Source: Devosia lacusdianchii (GTDB lineage: Bacteria > Pseudomonadota > Alphaproteobacteria > Rhizobiales > Devosiaceae). Taken from it: DNA of 64,000 nucleotides. The position numbers and the translations under genes are program-made. The stretch lies in assembly GCF_022429625.1 (NCBI RefSeq), contig NZ_CP092483.1, positions 2,914,001-2,978,000 on the forward strand, in the 5' to 3' direction. The stretch's first letter is position 1; each line of letters opens with the position of its first letter. A model generated the notes under the pieces. It did not search any database. It was not told where the DNA came from and worked only from the letters and a program-made list of their open reading frames with translations. Shown here one piece after another: positions 18,901 through 25,264 of this stretch.

Positions 18901-19421
18901 CCGCGGCTATCCAGGTCGCGCTCGAACTGGGCGATGTGCGGCTGCTTCCCATAGTACCCGCACATTTCGTCGAAGACCTTCTGGAACACCGACAGCAGCG
19001 CGTCGATGTCCGTCTTAGAGATGACATCGGCTTTCTGGTCGATGTTGAAGAGGATGCTCTTGGACGGGATCGAGACTGCCTTGCGCAGCGCTCCCGCGAG
19101 CATCGGGTTGCCCCGGACCTCATCCTTCTTCTCGAAGATCTGGAAGGCCGTCTCATCGTCAAGCCGGCGGTTCTCAAGCAGCAACGCGAGCATCTTGAGC
19201 AGGTGCGACTTGCCAGAGCCGAAGAAGCCCGAGATCCAGACGCCGTTGGCGGTGGAGTAATTGTTGTAGGCGTCGAGGAACTGCTCGAGGCGCCGGCTTA
19301 TCTCATCAGTGATGACGTACTCGTCCAACTCCACCAGCAAGCTGGCTTCGTCGTCTGCCTTGATGACGCCATCGATCGGTCGATCGATCTGCTTCGAAAA
19401 GATCTGGCTAAGAGCAGTCAT
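15921..19421 (-). CDS. brxC: BREX P-loop ATPase BrxC
   Basis: A 1166-residue BrxC, a large AAA-type ATPase that all BREX type I systems need. The P-loop is GFFGSGKSHLLKML (about residues 64-77) and the Walker B-like motif is NFFVDEVGQYI (about 253-263), followed by a sensor-like WVIVTAQQEM. Long coiled-coil and helical segments fill the middle. It starts 3 nt after the stop of brxB and runs into pglX with a 1-nt overlap. No disruption is visible. Confidence 0.94.
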   Translation of the reverse strand: MTALSQIFSKQIDRPIDGVIKADDEASLLVELDEYVITDEISRRLEQFLDAYNNYSTANGVWISGFFGSGKSHLLKMLALLLENRRLDDETAFQIFEKKDEVRGNPMLAGALRKAVSIPSKSILFNIDQKADVISKTDIDALLSVFQKVFDEMCGYYGKQPHIAQFERDLDSRGKLSDFRDAYARIAGRPWERGREQALLEKANIAQAFAEVMGPQQLTGDILSQYRTDTRVSIEDFANTVKAWIDTQGPDYRLNFFVDEVGQYIAEHVKLMTNLQTIAESLNTRCKGQAWVIVTAQQEMSSIIGDRSQNQGYDFSKIMARFATKMPLNSADVAEVIQRRLLEKTEAGEIMLGNMYDREEHNLRTLYDFTDGSLKLKSFRDRDHFVASYPFPPYQYDLFQLAIRELSEHNAFEGKHSSVGERSMLGVFQAVAKSLTTMEVGGMASFDMMFEGIRTALKSSVQQSIHLAERNLDDELAVRILKALFLVKYVKGFKPTVRNIAILLLTDPAADQIAQRRRIEEALGLLERNTLIQNNGDSYDFLTNEEKDVEQEIKSTEIDLSELQKDLEELVFDQVIKQRKIKYATTQHEYPFSRRLDGSLSGKEQELGVHVVTSLSDDRASDAVKMRSMASADVVVLLPDDDRLIRDLSLYRKTLKFVRQAKQSSEQSSRTRIIDEKDEQNARRYKDVETRLRRLMSDAQIFVRGDELELAGDPQDRVLKAFQTLVEKVYVNLPMLRGVTYKEADIVKAASPESTLFGREGEGLTEPEQEVLNFVQSQDRTGVRVSIKTLLENFSGNSYGWPAPATLCLAASITARGKVETRLNGVQLEGLELAKALQNTSQHQLVLLSPQQEFTAAQIRKLKELYGEMFNRPADAGDARSLGALWAKGIGELLVEIGRLAAQVDRYPFVSSLEPLRATLQAAADKQPGWYVLELPKSEDDLLDGKEDVLDPIRAFMNGPQKAIYDEVRVFLEKNESNFQYVGFAEVKAIKAALEDPNCHKGGVIQGLKSSFYELKASVELKVLEERNFVVAAVDECLSKVRQLSEFGSLSPESQQSVLAHIESHKEGLGEVHLIAVLRDRATGARTRVLKDVMAEIMRLLALQNPPGAGDPPGLPPIEETFVTGTDLFVRWERPYLASEQDVEAYFESNKQTFLTEIRKGRKVIV

Positions 19422-19424
19422 CGA

Positions 19425-20021
19425 TCAGACCTCAAAATTCAGGATGTTGAAAGCGCGATAGTATTTGTCGTCCCGCATGACGCCGAAAAGGACCAGCTCG
19501 GCACCGGTCGCAAGCGCATGCGAGTATTCTCCAGGGAAGAACATGACCGTAGGCTTGTCCTTGGCCGTGCTCTGGAGATTGTTGAGGACGTTGTGGGAGC
19601 GGATGAACGGGTAAACCTCGCCGATCCCAGACAAGAAGATCACGTCGTGCTCGACTGAAGCGATCGCCCTGGCGATCCTGGGAACGAGATGCGTTGCAGG
19701 GTCGAGAACACCCTGCAGCAATTCCAGCAGCTCGTCCTTGGCCAAGGTGGGCTCGAGCTCGATGACCTGATCGAAGATGCCGCGCTCTTGAAGAATTTCG
19801 ACCGACATGTCGAACAGGTTGAGGTCCAGCACGCGCACGCCGGAATTGCCGATCTGCTTCGTCAGATTGCGTCGACCGGCCTCCATCGACAGCCCTTCTT
19901 CGGCTGGATAGGCGCAGATGAAAAAGGGGACCTCGTTCCCCAATCCCTGCTTGGATAGGAACCGTTCGCTCGTCAGCACCTTCACCAGGTGATTGAAGCG
20001 CTCGACTTCACCCATGCTCAT
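19425..20021 (-). CDS. brxB: BREX protein BrxB
   Basis: A 198-residue protein with the size and position of BrxB (DUF1788). Family-like features include the early NHLVKVL segment, a PFFICAYPAEEG segment, and the C-terminal LVLFGVMRDDKYYRAFNIL. BrxB is a small core BREX protein thought to act in the complex with BrxC, PglX and PglZ. It overlaps brxA by 4 nt and precedes brxC by 3 nt. Confidence 0.9.
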   Translation of the reverse strand: MSMGEVERFNHLVKVLTSERFLSKQGLGNEVPFFICAYPAEEGLSMEAGRRNLTKQIGNSGVRVLDLNLFDMSVEILQERGIFDQVIELEPTLAKDELLELLQGVLDPATHLVPRIARAIASVEHDVIFLSGIGEVYPFIRSHNVLNNLQSTAKDKPTVMFFPGEYSHALATGAELVLFGVMRDDKYYRAFNILNFEV

Positions 20022-20614
20022 GTCCTCACTCCCCCGGGAAACACGCCGTGGTCCTGCGGCACCTCTTCCAATAGTCGACGAAGCGCAGGGGAGATCGCGA
20101 GGCGCTGGATCTCTTGCCCCTCGTTGACCAGGCCCGCTTCACGCATCATTTTGAACAGGACCTGTCGCGATCGTTGAATGGTGGACGCAGAACGCGCCGC
20201 CAGCCATTCGTCCCATTCGCCCTTGTCATGGACGAAGCTGTCGTATCGTTCTTTGGGAAGATGCCGCTGACGAGCCTCGTAGCGTTCGACGATCACCTCG
20301 ACCGCGAATTCACGGATCAACCGATACGTGCGGCACACGGCCAGCCAAAGCAACGCGGCTTGGTCGGTCCGCGAACTCGTCTCGGCCAAGAAGTCCATTT
20401 CGGGATCGCTCAACGTGGCAAGCCTGTTGGCAATCTCGCGCCCTATGCGCTGCATGGACTTTTGCTTTGGTGCCGAGAGGGTCGAGGTCTGGCCCAGGTC
20501 GACGATCGCGGCCTGCCAGTTGCGAAGCGATCGATAGGAGAAAGCCATCTGAATGCTCTCATTCAGGAACAGGCCGCCGGTCGTGAACGACATGCTGTAC
20601 GAGGCCATCGTCAT
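20018..20614 (-). CDS. brxA: BREX protein BrxA
   Basis: A 198-residue protein matching BrxA (DUF1819), a helical protein related in fold to antitermination factor NusB. It begins with a short N-terminal extension; FTTGGLFLNESIQMA followed by an Asp-Leu-Gly stretch is typical. It overlaps brxR upstream by 4 nt (ATGA) and brxB downstream by 4 nt. Confidence 0.9.
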   Translation of the reverse strand: MTMASYSMSFTTGGLFLNESIQMAFSYRSLRNWQAAIVDLGQTSTLSAPKQKSMQRIGREIANRLATLSDPEMDFLAETSSRTDQAALLWLAVCRTYRLIREFAVEVIVERYEARQRHLPKERYDSFVHDKGEWDEWLAARSASTIQRSRQVLFKMMREAGLVNEGQEIQRLAISPALRRLLEEVPQDHGVFPGGVRT

Positions 20615-21462
20615 TGCACCGCTCCCGCAACATCGGCGTCATCGACATTCAGGATGACCAATCGATCGGCCGGAGAGGACGGCGTCGAGATTCCAAGCCG
20701 CTTGGCAAGCTGAGGAATAAGAGCGCGCCGCACCTTTATGGAAGTGCTTTCGCCCTTGATCCCGAGGTCGCGAATTAGCGTGTTTCGATCGGCCTCGGTC
20801 AGGTTGGACTGAGGTGCCACTCGCAGCTCGACAATCGTCGACCAATCCTCGTCGGGGCCGTGGGAGGCAAGTGGGGTGTTTGCGCCACGCATCTCGACTA
20901 TGCGTGCCAGTGGAATGGTCGCATAACCGTGGATGGACTGCGAGTACGCACGCACAGACCAATGCGCTCCATCCATCAGCATCGCATGAGGCGCGATGGT
21001 ATCCCAGCAGGGCCGCGGATCGCGCTCCGTCTGCAGAAGGCAGTCGATCGGCTCTTCGGTCAGCACGGCGCCGACGATGGATCGAAGGATGTGACTGCTG
21101 ACGGGCCCTACAGGCGTCGCGATGACTTCAACCTCTGGGATTTGTCCGATCCATAGATCCGTGTCCTGCTGCCGCGCGTCCCGCGTTGCCAGCAGCTGCG
21201 CCAGGTAGTGCTCTGCGGTGCTGGTACCGTATCGAGCGTTGAAGCCATCGCCTCGGACATATGCCCTCAAGCTTAGGTCATATCTGATGTTTTGCGGCTC
21301 AGCCTTTGCATAGGCGACGAGATCGTTGGTCGCTTGGTTCAAGGAGATGCCGAATTTCGTCGCTACATCGGTACGATTGACCCTGCCGTCCCATTGCAGG
21401 CGAAACTCGATGAATGCCAAGCGGCGTTCAATCGTCCATTTCTGTTTCACCGGCATCCCCAC
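20611..21462 (-). CDS. brxR: BREX transcriptional regulator BrxR (winged HTH plus WYL-type domain)
   Basis: A 283-residue regulator at the head of the BREX operon. The N-terminal 60 residues form a winged helix-turn-helix (DGRVNRTDVATKFGISLNQA at about 25-44). The middle is a WYL-type ligand domain, and a C-terminal dimerisation domain ends the protein. This is the layout of BrxR, which represses its own operon in Acinetobacter and Escherichia examples. The likely start is GTG at 21462; an ATG at 21456 is an alternative. Overlapping palindromes just upstream (21481-21504) are its probable operator. Confidence 0.88.
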   Translation of the reverse strand: MGMPVKQKWTIERRLAFIEFRLQWDGRVNRTDVATKFGISLNQATNDLVAYAKAEPQNIRYDLSLRAYVRGDGFNARYGTSTAEHYLAQLLATRDARQQDTDLWIGQIPEVEVIATPVGPVSSHILRSIVGAVLTEEPIDCLLQTERDPRPCWDTIAPHAMLMDGAHWSVRAYSQSIHGYATIPLARIVEMRGANTPLASHGPDEDWSTIVELRVAPQSNLTEADRNTLIRDLGIKGESTSIKVRRALIPQLAKRLGISTPSSPADRLVILNVDDADVAGAVQ

Positions 21463-21465
21463 ACG

Positions 21466-21481
21466 GCTCGCAGAAGCGAGC
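21466..21481 (-). repeat. short hairpin in the brxR leader
   Basis: GCTCGC-AGAA-GCGAGC forms a 6-bp stem with a 4-nt loop directly before the brxR start codon. It could hide the start region in the mRNA; this is only suggested by position. Confidence 0.4.
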
Positions 21482-21504
21482 TCACATTTTCTGTGAGTTC
21501 ACAG
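21481..21504 (-). promoter_or_regulatory. candidate BrxR operator: two overlapping palindromes
   Basis: CTCACA-N5-TGTGAG (21481-21497) and CTGTGA-GT-TCACAG (21491-21504) share a half-site, so three TGTGA-like half-sites lie in 24 bp. They sit 19 to 42 bp upstream of the brxR start, where an autorepressor would act. No strong -35/-10 pair was identified around it. Confidence 0.55.
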
Positions 21505-21562
21505 TTGCGGATCCGTTGATCGTGCGCAAGACATATTTCTTGGCTACGGCTTTTTCAGCATC

Positions 21563-22855
21563 TCACGAGCTGGTTTTGGACTCGTCCGGGTACACCGGTG
21601 TGTAGATTTCCGTCGGCGTCCTCCAGCCTCTGAAAAAATCCAACGCATCTGCAGTACCCACGAACTCCCGTGCCAGCCGCAGCCGCTCCATCAATTCGCT
21701 CCGTTCCGGCTCCGACGCCTGTTCGATCGCTGCGGCCAACTCGTCGAGGAAGTGCTCCACCGCCATGCGTTCGCGCCAGCGCTCGATGACCTGGCCCAGC
21801 GCATCTTTGCTCTGCTTTGTCGACTCCTCAATCCGCCGGCGATCCTCCTGCCTTCTCCACCGGTCCTGCTCGGCTTCCCATTCTTTACGGCGGATCTCCG
21901 CCTGGCGGCGCGCTTCCTCGGCCCTTTCGAGGATGATCGGGATGGCGCCTCTGATCTCCCTGGCGATCCTAGGCAGCATCGCCTCGATGGTGCCTTCGCT
22001 CTTCTCCTGCCAGCTCGCCGACCAATCGCCGCCTTCGGTCGTCGAGGCGAATATCCTGATGCGGCCTATGGGCAGCTCCGCGGTCGTGGTGAAGGAGTGC
22101 GGATATCGGTACTTTCGCGGGTTCGCCTGATACTCGGTTTCCCTGATGTAGTGGCCGCCGACGTATCGCAGGGTAACTTCGGCGGACATCTCCACCACCG
22201 TGATGGCGATGGCCGCGTTCTCGAAGAACGCGACCGTGGGCCGCATCGGCGACCATGCCGCGCTTGAGCGGTGAGAATATTCGCGCGCCTTATCGGGCGC
22301 CTCGCGCTCGTCCACCCTGACTGAATGCCATCTTCGATCGCCTGGCGCCACCAGGACTCTCGCCCCCTGCGTATCAAGCTGGTTGTACAAGGTGCTCGCC
22401 ACGCCGAGCACCCGATCGAGCTGGGCTTCTGATGCGCTGATATCGGGCAGAAGCCGCTTGCTCGGTTTCAGGTAGCCGCCGCTCTCCCGCGGCCTCGAGC
22501 GCAGGAATTCCGCACGAGCATTCCGGATCAACTCGTGGACGTCGGTCGACGGAACCCTTTTCCTGGTTGCCGATCTTTGCCGTCGTGGAATCGCAGGCCG
22601 CGTTGGCGGCGATGCCGGCAGCGGCTCACCCTTCTCGTTCCAAGTCAGATGATCGCCAGGCAGAGCATCGGGCAGCCCTTCGGCGGCGGGCGCTTTACCC
22701 ACGGCCAGCTTGGCCCAATATCCCCTTGGCGGCCGCGGCACGTTCAGCAGGGAGCAGACGCGTGCCATATAGCTGCTCGAGACACTAAATTGCTCGCATA
22801 CCTTCGTCATGGGCTGCGACCAGACCAGCTCGTATAGTTCTTCACGGGTCACCAT
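21563..22855 (-). CDS. conserved HTH/coiled-coil hypothetical protein
   Basis: The protein of 430 residues starts MVTREELYELVWSQPMTKV, followed by a helix-turn-helix-like segment and the conserved NVPRPPRGYWAKLAVGK. This N-terminal block recurs in uncharacterised proteins of proteobacterial genomic islands. The middle is a beta-rich domain, and about residues 310-390 form a charged coiled coil rich in Arg, Glu and Gln. I chose the ATG at 22855 because AAAGGAG lies 7 nt upstream; a frame extension to 23074 lacks this. It lies upstream of, and in line with, the BREX operon. It may be regulatory or defence-related, but the function is unknown. Confidence 0.75.
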   Translation of the reverse strand: MVTREELYELVWSQPMTKVCEQFSVSSSYMARVCSLLNVPRPPRGYWAKLAVGKAPAAEGLPDALPGDHLTWNEKGEPLPASPPTRPAIPRRQRSATRKRVPSTDVHELIRNARAEFLRSRPRESGGYLKPSKRLLPDISASEAQLDRVLGVASTLYNQLDTQGARVLVAPGDRRWHSVRVDEREAPDKAREYSHRSSAAWSPMRPTVAFFENAAIAITVVEMSAEVTLRYVGGHYIRETEYQANPRKYRYPHSFTTTAELPIGRIRIFASTTEGGDWSASWQEKSEGTIEAMLPRIAREIRGAIPIILERAEEARRQAEIRRKEWEAEQDRWRRQEDRRRIEESTKQSKDALGQVIERWRERMAVEHFLDELAAAIEQASEPERSELMERLRLAREFVGTADALDFFRGWRTPTEIYTPVYPDESKTSS

Positions 22856-22969
22856 CAGTGCTCCTTTATCGTCGCGGTCTTGTTGGCGGACTGTAGCCGT
22901 TGAGTTCAGCATCTGGATCCAGCACAGTGTCGGTGCAGCTTTTCTTTTCGTCTCCTGGATGAGTGGTGG

Positions 22970-23857
22970 ATGACACACGAGTACTTCACAGAACGGCTGT
23001 CTGGCCCGATCCCAAGAAGTAAGGACATCATCCCTACAAGTGTCTATCGCGCCATCGCGGACGCCGTGGAACAACGGATTGAAGACGGCGCTATGGGCTT
23101 CGGCTTTCCAGACTTCTGTACCGATGGTGCCGGCTGCTGCGGTTGTGACCGCGCGGCATTCAAAAACGGCCTAGAAGCGGAATTGCCCGGCATGCTCTGG
23201 CCGTGGGACATGGACAACCCACCTGCAACCGATCAGCTCATGGATTGCTTGGAGTTCATAGCCCTGAACGTCGGTGAGCCCAACAAGCGAGGGTTTCACA
23301 GCTATATGAACCACCACCATCTGGATCATGATCGCGAAGCCGGGCTAGCCGGGTGGCGAGATCGCCTGAACCAGCTATTCCGACGCAACGGTATCTCTTA
23401 CGTGATGAATGATCAGGGGTTGATGACGCGGCTGGCTCCCGAACTAATCAGAGACGCACTGCAGCGGCCGAGGCTTCCAACAGGCGACACGGAGCTGGAC
23501 AGGCTCATTGAGGACGCAAGGCAGAAGTATCTCGCGCCTAAGCTGGACGTGCGTCGGGAGGCGGTCGAGTGCCTCTGGGACGCTTTCGAGAGGGTAAAGA
23601 CGCTCCTGGATCCCGACAAGCGAGCGGGCGTGAAGGCCCTTCTGGACTTGGCAGCTCGTGCTCCTGGTATGCGGACTGTTCTCGAGACGGACGCCAAAGC
23701 ACTGACTGAAATCGGCAACCAACTCCAGATTCGCCACTATGAGACCAATCAGGAGAAGATTGTCAGCTCAGAAGAGGTGGATTACGTGTTCCATCGCATG
23801 TTCGCCCTGCTGCAACTTCTCGTTCGGAGCCTGCCGATCAATTCTGGATCGACCTGA
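22970..23857 (+). CDS. HEPN-like (AbiJ-type) putative abortive-infection protein
   Basis: A 295-residue protein, divergent from the HTH/coiled-coil gene and last before the transposon end. The N-terminal part has a cysteine cluster (FCTDGAGCCGCDRAAF, about 45-60). The C-terminal half has the pattern WDAFERVKTLLDPDK, then IGNQLQIRHYET, then VDYVFHRMFALLQLLVRS. I associate this with the HEPN domains of AbiJ-like abortive-infection proteins, which are RNA-targeting toxins. The R-H pair in IRHYE could be part of the active site. Family assignment is from memory of motifs, so moderate confidence. Confidence 0.6.
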   Translation: MTHEYFTERLSGPIPRSKDIIPTSVYRAIADAVEQRIEDGAMGFGFPDFCTDGAGCCGCDRAAFKNGLEAELPGMLWPWDMDNPPATDQLMDCLEFIALNVGEPNKRGFHSYMNHHHLDHDREAGLAGWRDRLNQLFRRNGISYVMNDQGLMTRLAPELIRDALQRPRLPTGDTELDRLIEDARQKYLAPKLDVRREAVECLWDAFERVKTLLDPDKRAGVKALLDLAARAPGMRTVLETDAKALTEIGNQLQIRHYETNQEKIVSSEEVDYVFHRMFALLQLLVRSLPINSGST

Positions 23858-23888
23858 GTTCGATAGGTTACAGACATCGTCTCGGCGC

Positions 23889-23955
23889 TGTCGGATAAAA
23901 CGCCGGATCGACTCCCGATTGTTCGAAATCGACTCGGTCTTAATTTTATCCGACA
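23889..23955. repeat. candidate Tn7-like transposon end
   Basis: Outer terminus at 23955: reading inward on the minus strand it begins TGTCGGATAAAA. The same 12 bp recurs inverted at 23889-23900, perfect over 12 bp. Between them, ATCGACTC occurs at 23907-23914 and 23928-23935, exactly 21 bp apart, matching the roughly 22-bp spacing of TnsB sites. The five bases flanking the two 12-mers (GGCGC and ATAAC) differ, so it is not a tiny self-contained insertion. The site lies 15 bp from the tRNA 3' end. Confidence 0.55.
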
Positions 23956-23970
23956 ATAACGAAGGATAGT

Positions 23971-24046
23971 TGGTGGGCCCACCAGGACTCGAACCTGGAA
24001 CCAGACCGTTATGAGCGGTCGGCTCTAACCATTGAGCTATAGGCCC
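23971..24046 (-). tRNA. tRNA with CAU anticodon, probably tRNA-Ile2 (lysidine type)
   Basis: 76 nt including an encoded CCA. The cloverleaf is complete: acceptor GGGCCTA/TGGGCCC, D arm GCTC...GAGC, anticodon stem GACCG/CGGTC with loop CTCATAA, T arm CCAGG-TTCGAGT-CCTGG. CAU could mean elongator Met or Ile2. The GGGCCTA acceptor and CTCATAA loop with its GACCG stem resemble Ile2 genes of Alphaproteobacteria, so I favour Ile2. It is not an initiator, since the anticodon stem lacks three G-C pairs. The Tn7-like end lies just beyond its 3' end. Confidence 0.93.
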
Positions 24047-24057
24047 GCCGGCGGCTT

Positions 24058-24086
24058 TCCTAGGGTTTCCGACCCTGCTTGGTCAA
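24058..24086 (-). promoter_or_regulatory. possible tRNA promoter
   Basis: On the minus strand TTGACC (24086-24081) is followed after 17 nt by CTAGGA (24063-24058), 12 nt before the mature tRNA 5' end. The -10 match is weak; the position is right. Confidence 0.35.
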
Positions 24087-24206
24087 CGGAAATTTGGCGC
24101 GGCCGAACAATTGAACCGCAGCCTCCATGCCGCCGCATGGCACCAAACCTCGACAACGCCGTGCGCAAGGCGCTATTCGTGCGCACAGCGCTCAGGTGGG
24201 AATGAC

Positions 24207-24962
24207 ATGCGTGAAGGCGATATCATTAATGGCCTGGTCAAGGGCCTGTCCGTCATCGAGTGCTTCGACGAGGAACACGCCAGCCAGTCGATCACCGATG
24301 TCGCCAATCGCACCGGCCTCGAACGCGCCACCGCACGGCGCTGCCTGCTGACGCTGACCCATCTCGGCTATGCCACCTATGACGGCAAGTTCTTTCGCCT
24401 GACGCCGCGCGTCCTGAATCTTGGCCATTCCTATCTCGCCGCCACGCCACTGCCACGGCTGATCCAGCCCTTCCTCGAAGAGCTGTCCGCCAAGATCAAT
24501 GAGAGCTCGTCCGCGGCCGTACTGGATGGCACCGAAATCCTCTACATCGCGCGCGCGTCCTACCGGCGGGTCATGTCGATCAATCTGGGTGCCGGTGCGC
24601 GCCTGCCGGCCTATTGCACCTCCATGGGCCGCATCATGCTCGCCGCCCTGCCCGCCTCAGAGGCAAGGGAGGTTCTCGACCGCTCCGATCTCGTTGCCTA
24701 CACGGCCAAGACCAAGGCCGATCTGGGCTCCATCACCACCGAACTTGCGGTTGTCGCTGCCCAGGGCTTCGCCGTAATCGACGAGGAGCTCGAACTGGGC
24801 CTCTGCTCCATCGCCGTGCCGCTGTTCAATGCCCAGGGCCAGACCGTGGCAGCATTGAATATCGGGGCCCAATCCGCCCGCGCCTCCACCTCCCACATGA
24901 TCGCCAATTTCCTGCCCCTGATGCGCAAGGTACAGGCCGAAGTTCGCCCCCTGCTGCGCTAG
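24207..24962 (+). CDS. IclR-family transcriptional regulator (PcaR/PobR-like)
   Basis: A 251-residue regulator with an N-terminal winged HTH (SITDVANRTGLERATARRCL, about 27-46) and a C-terminal IclR effector domain. The segments SSAAVLDGTEILYIAR, LGAGARLPAYCTSMGRIML and VIDEELELGLCSIAVPL are typical of the PcaR/PobR/PcaU group, which controls aromatic (protocatechuate) catabolism. No such genes are adjacent here, so the target is unknown. The ATG at 24207, with AGGTGGG upstream, is preferred to a 32-codon longer frame. It is the first gene beyond the mobile island. Confidence 0.85.
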   Translation: MREGDIINGLVKGLSVIECFDEEHASQSITDVANRTGLERATARRCLLTLTHLGYATYDGKFFRLTPRVLNLGHSYLAATPLPRLIQPFLEELSAKINESSSAAVLDGTEILYIARASYRRVMSINLGAGARLPAYCTSMGRIMLAALPASEAREVLDRSDLVAYTAKTKADLGSITTELAVVAAQGFAVIDEELELGLCSIAVPLFNAQGQTVAALNIGAQSARASTSHMIANFLPLMRKVQAEVRPLLR

Positions 24963-25264
24963 GCCGGGCGATAACACGACTGTCACAATCGCCCGCTATT
25001 GTCGTCTTGCAGGGCCCTGCAGACTCGCGGCCCGGCCCAACCAAATGTGTCACATTCGAATGTCACACAGCGATGCCACAGCCGACTTGCCATCGGAAAA
25101 AATCAACGCAATCAGCGCATTAACCTGTCACAAACGCGTCATGCAATCGCAATAAAACTGTCGCGTACCCCCCATATGGTCGGCCACGTCAAAGGGCGGC
25201 ACCGGGGAATGAACTGCCGGATCGGCCAGCCAGGTTTGAACTGAATTCCGAAAGGGAAATTCCC
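24963..25264 (+). other. 302-bp intergenic region upstream of pstS
   Basis: Contains the PhoB-dependent promoter described separately. It also has several isolated TGTCAC words (24980, 25048, 25061). The last two flank a CATTCGAATG palindrome but are spaced 13 bp, not 11. No gene is seen. Confidence 0.6.
25125..25157 (+). promoter_or_regulatory. Pho box and -10 of the pst operon
   Basis: CTGTCACAAACGCGTCAT (25125-25142) is two TGTCA-like repeats at an 11-bp period, the PhoB-binding pattern. A -10-like ATAAAA (25152-25157) follows after about 10 nt, the spacing at which PhoB replaces a -35. It lies about 110 bp before pstS. Phosphate starvation should switch this operon on. Confidence 0.75.

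Larger units (their letters stand above)
1..23955. mobile_element. Tn7-like transposon carrying a type I BREX defence cargo (left part outside window)
   Basis: Seen: a tnsA-tnsB-tnsC module at 1-4029, a continuous block of defence-type cargo at 4178-23857, and a terminal structure at 23889-23955 next to a tRNA gene. The outermost bases read inward start with TGT, as Tn7-family ends do. Known: Tn7-like elements commonly insert beside conserved genes, including tRNAs, and often carry defence systems. Inferred: the whole block is one element. Its other end and any TniQ/TnsD targeting gene lie left of the window. The unusual point is that the cargo lies on the tnsA side, so a composite or nested element is possible. 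Confidence 0.6.

Noticed and set aside
23889-23955. A 67-bp self-contained miniature insertion sequence
   Set aside because: The 5-bp flanks (GGCGC and ATAAC) are not a direct repeat, and internal 21-bp-spaced repeats fit a transposon end better.
25048-25066. Two TGTCAC words as a second Pho box
   Set aside because: They are 13 bp apart, not 11, and flank a CATTCGAATG palindrome. The box at 25125 has correct spacing and -10 position.
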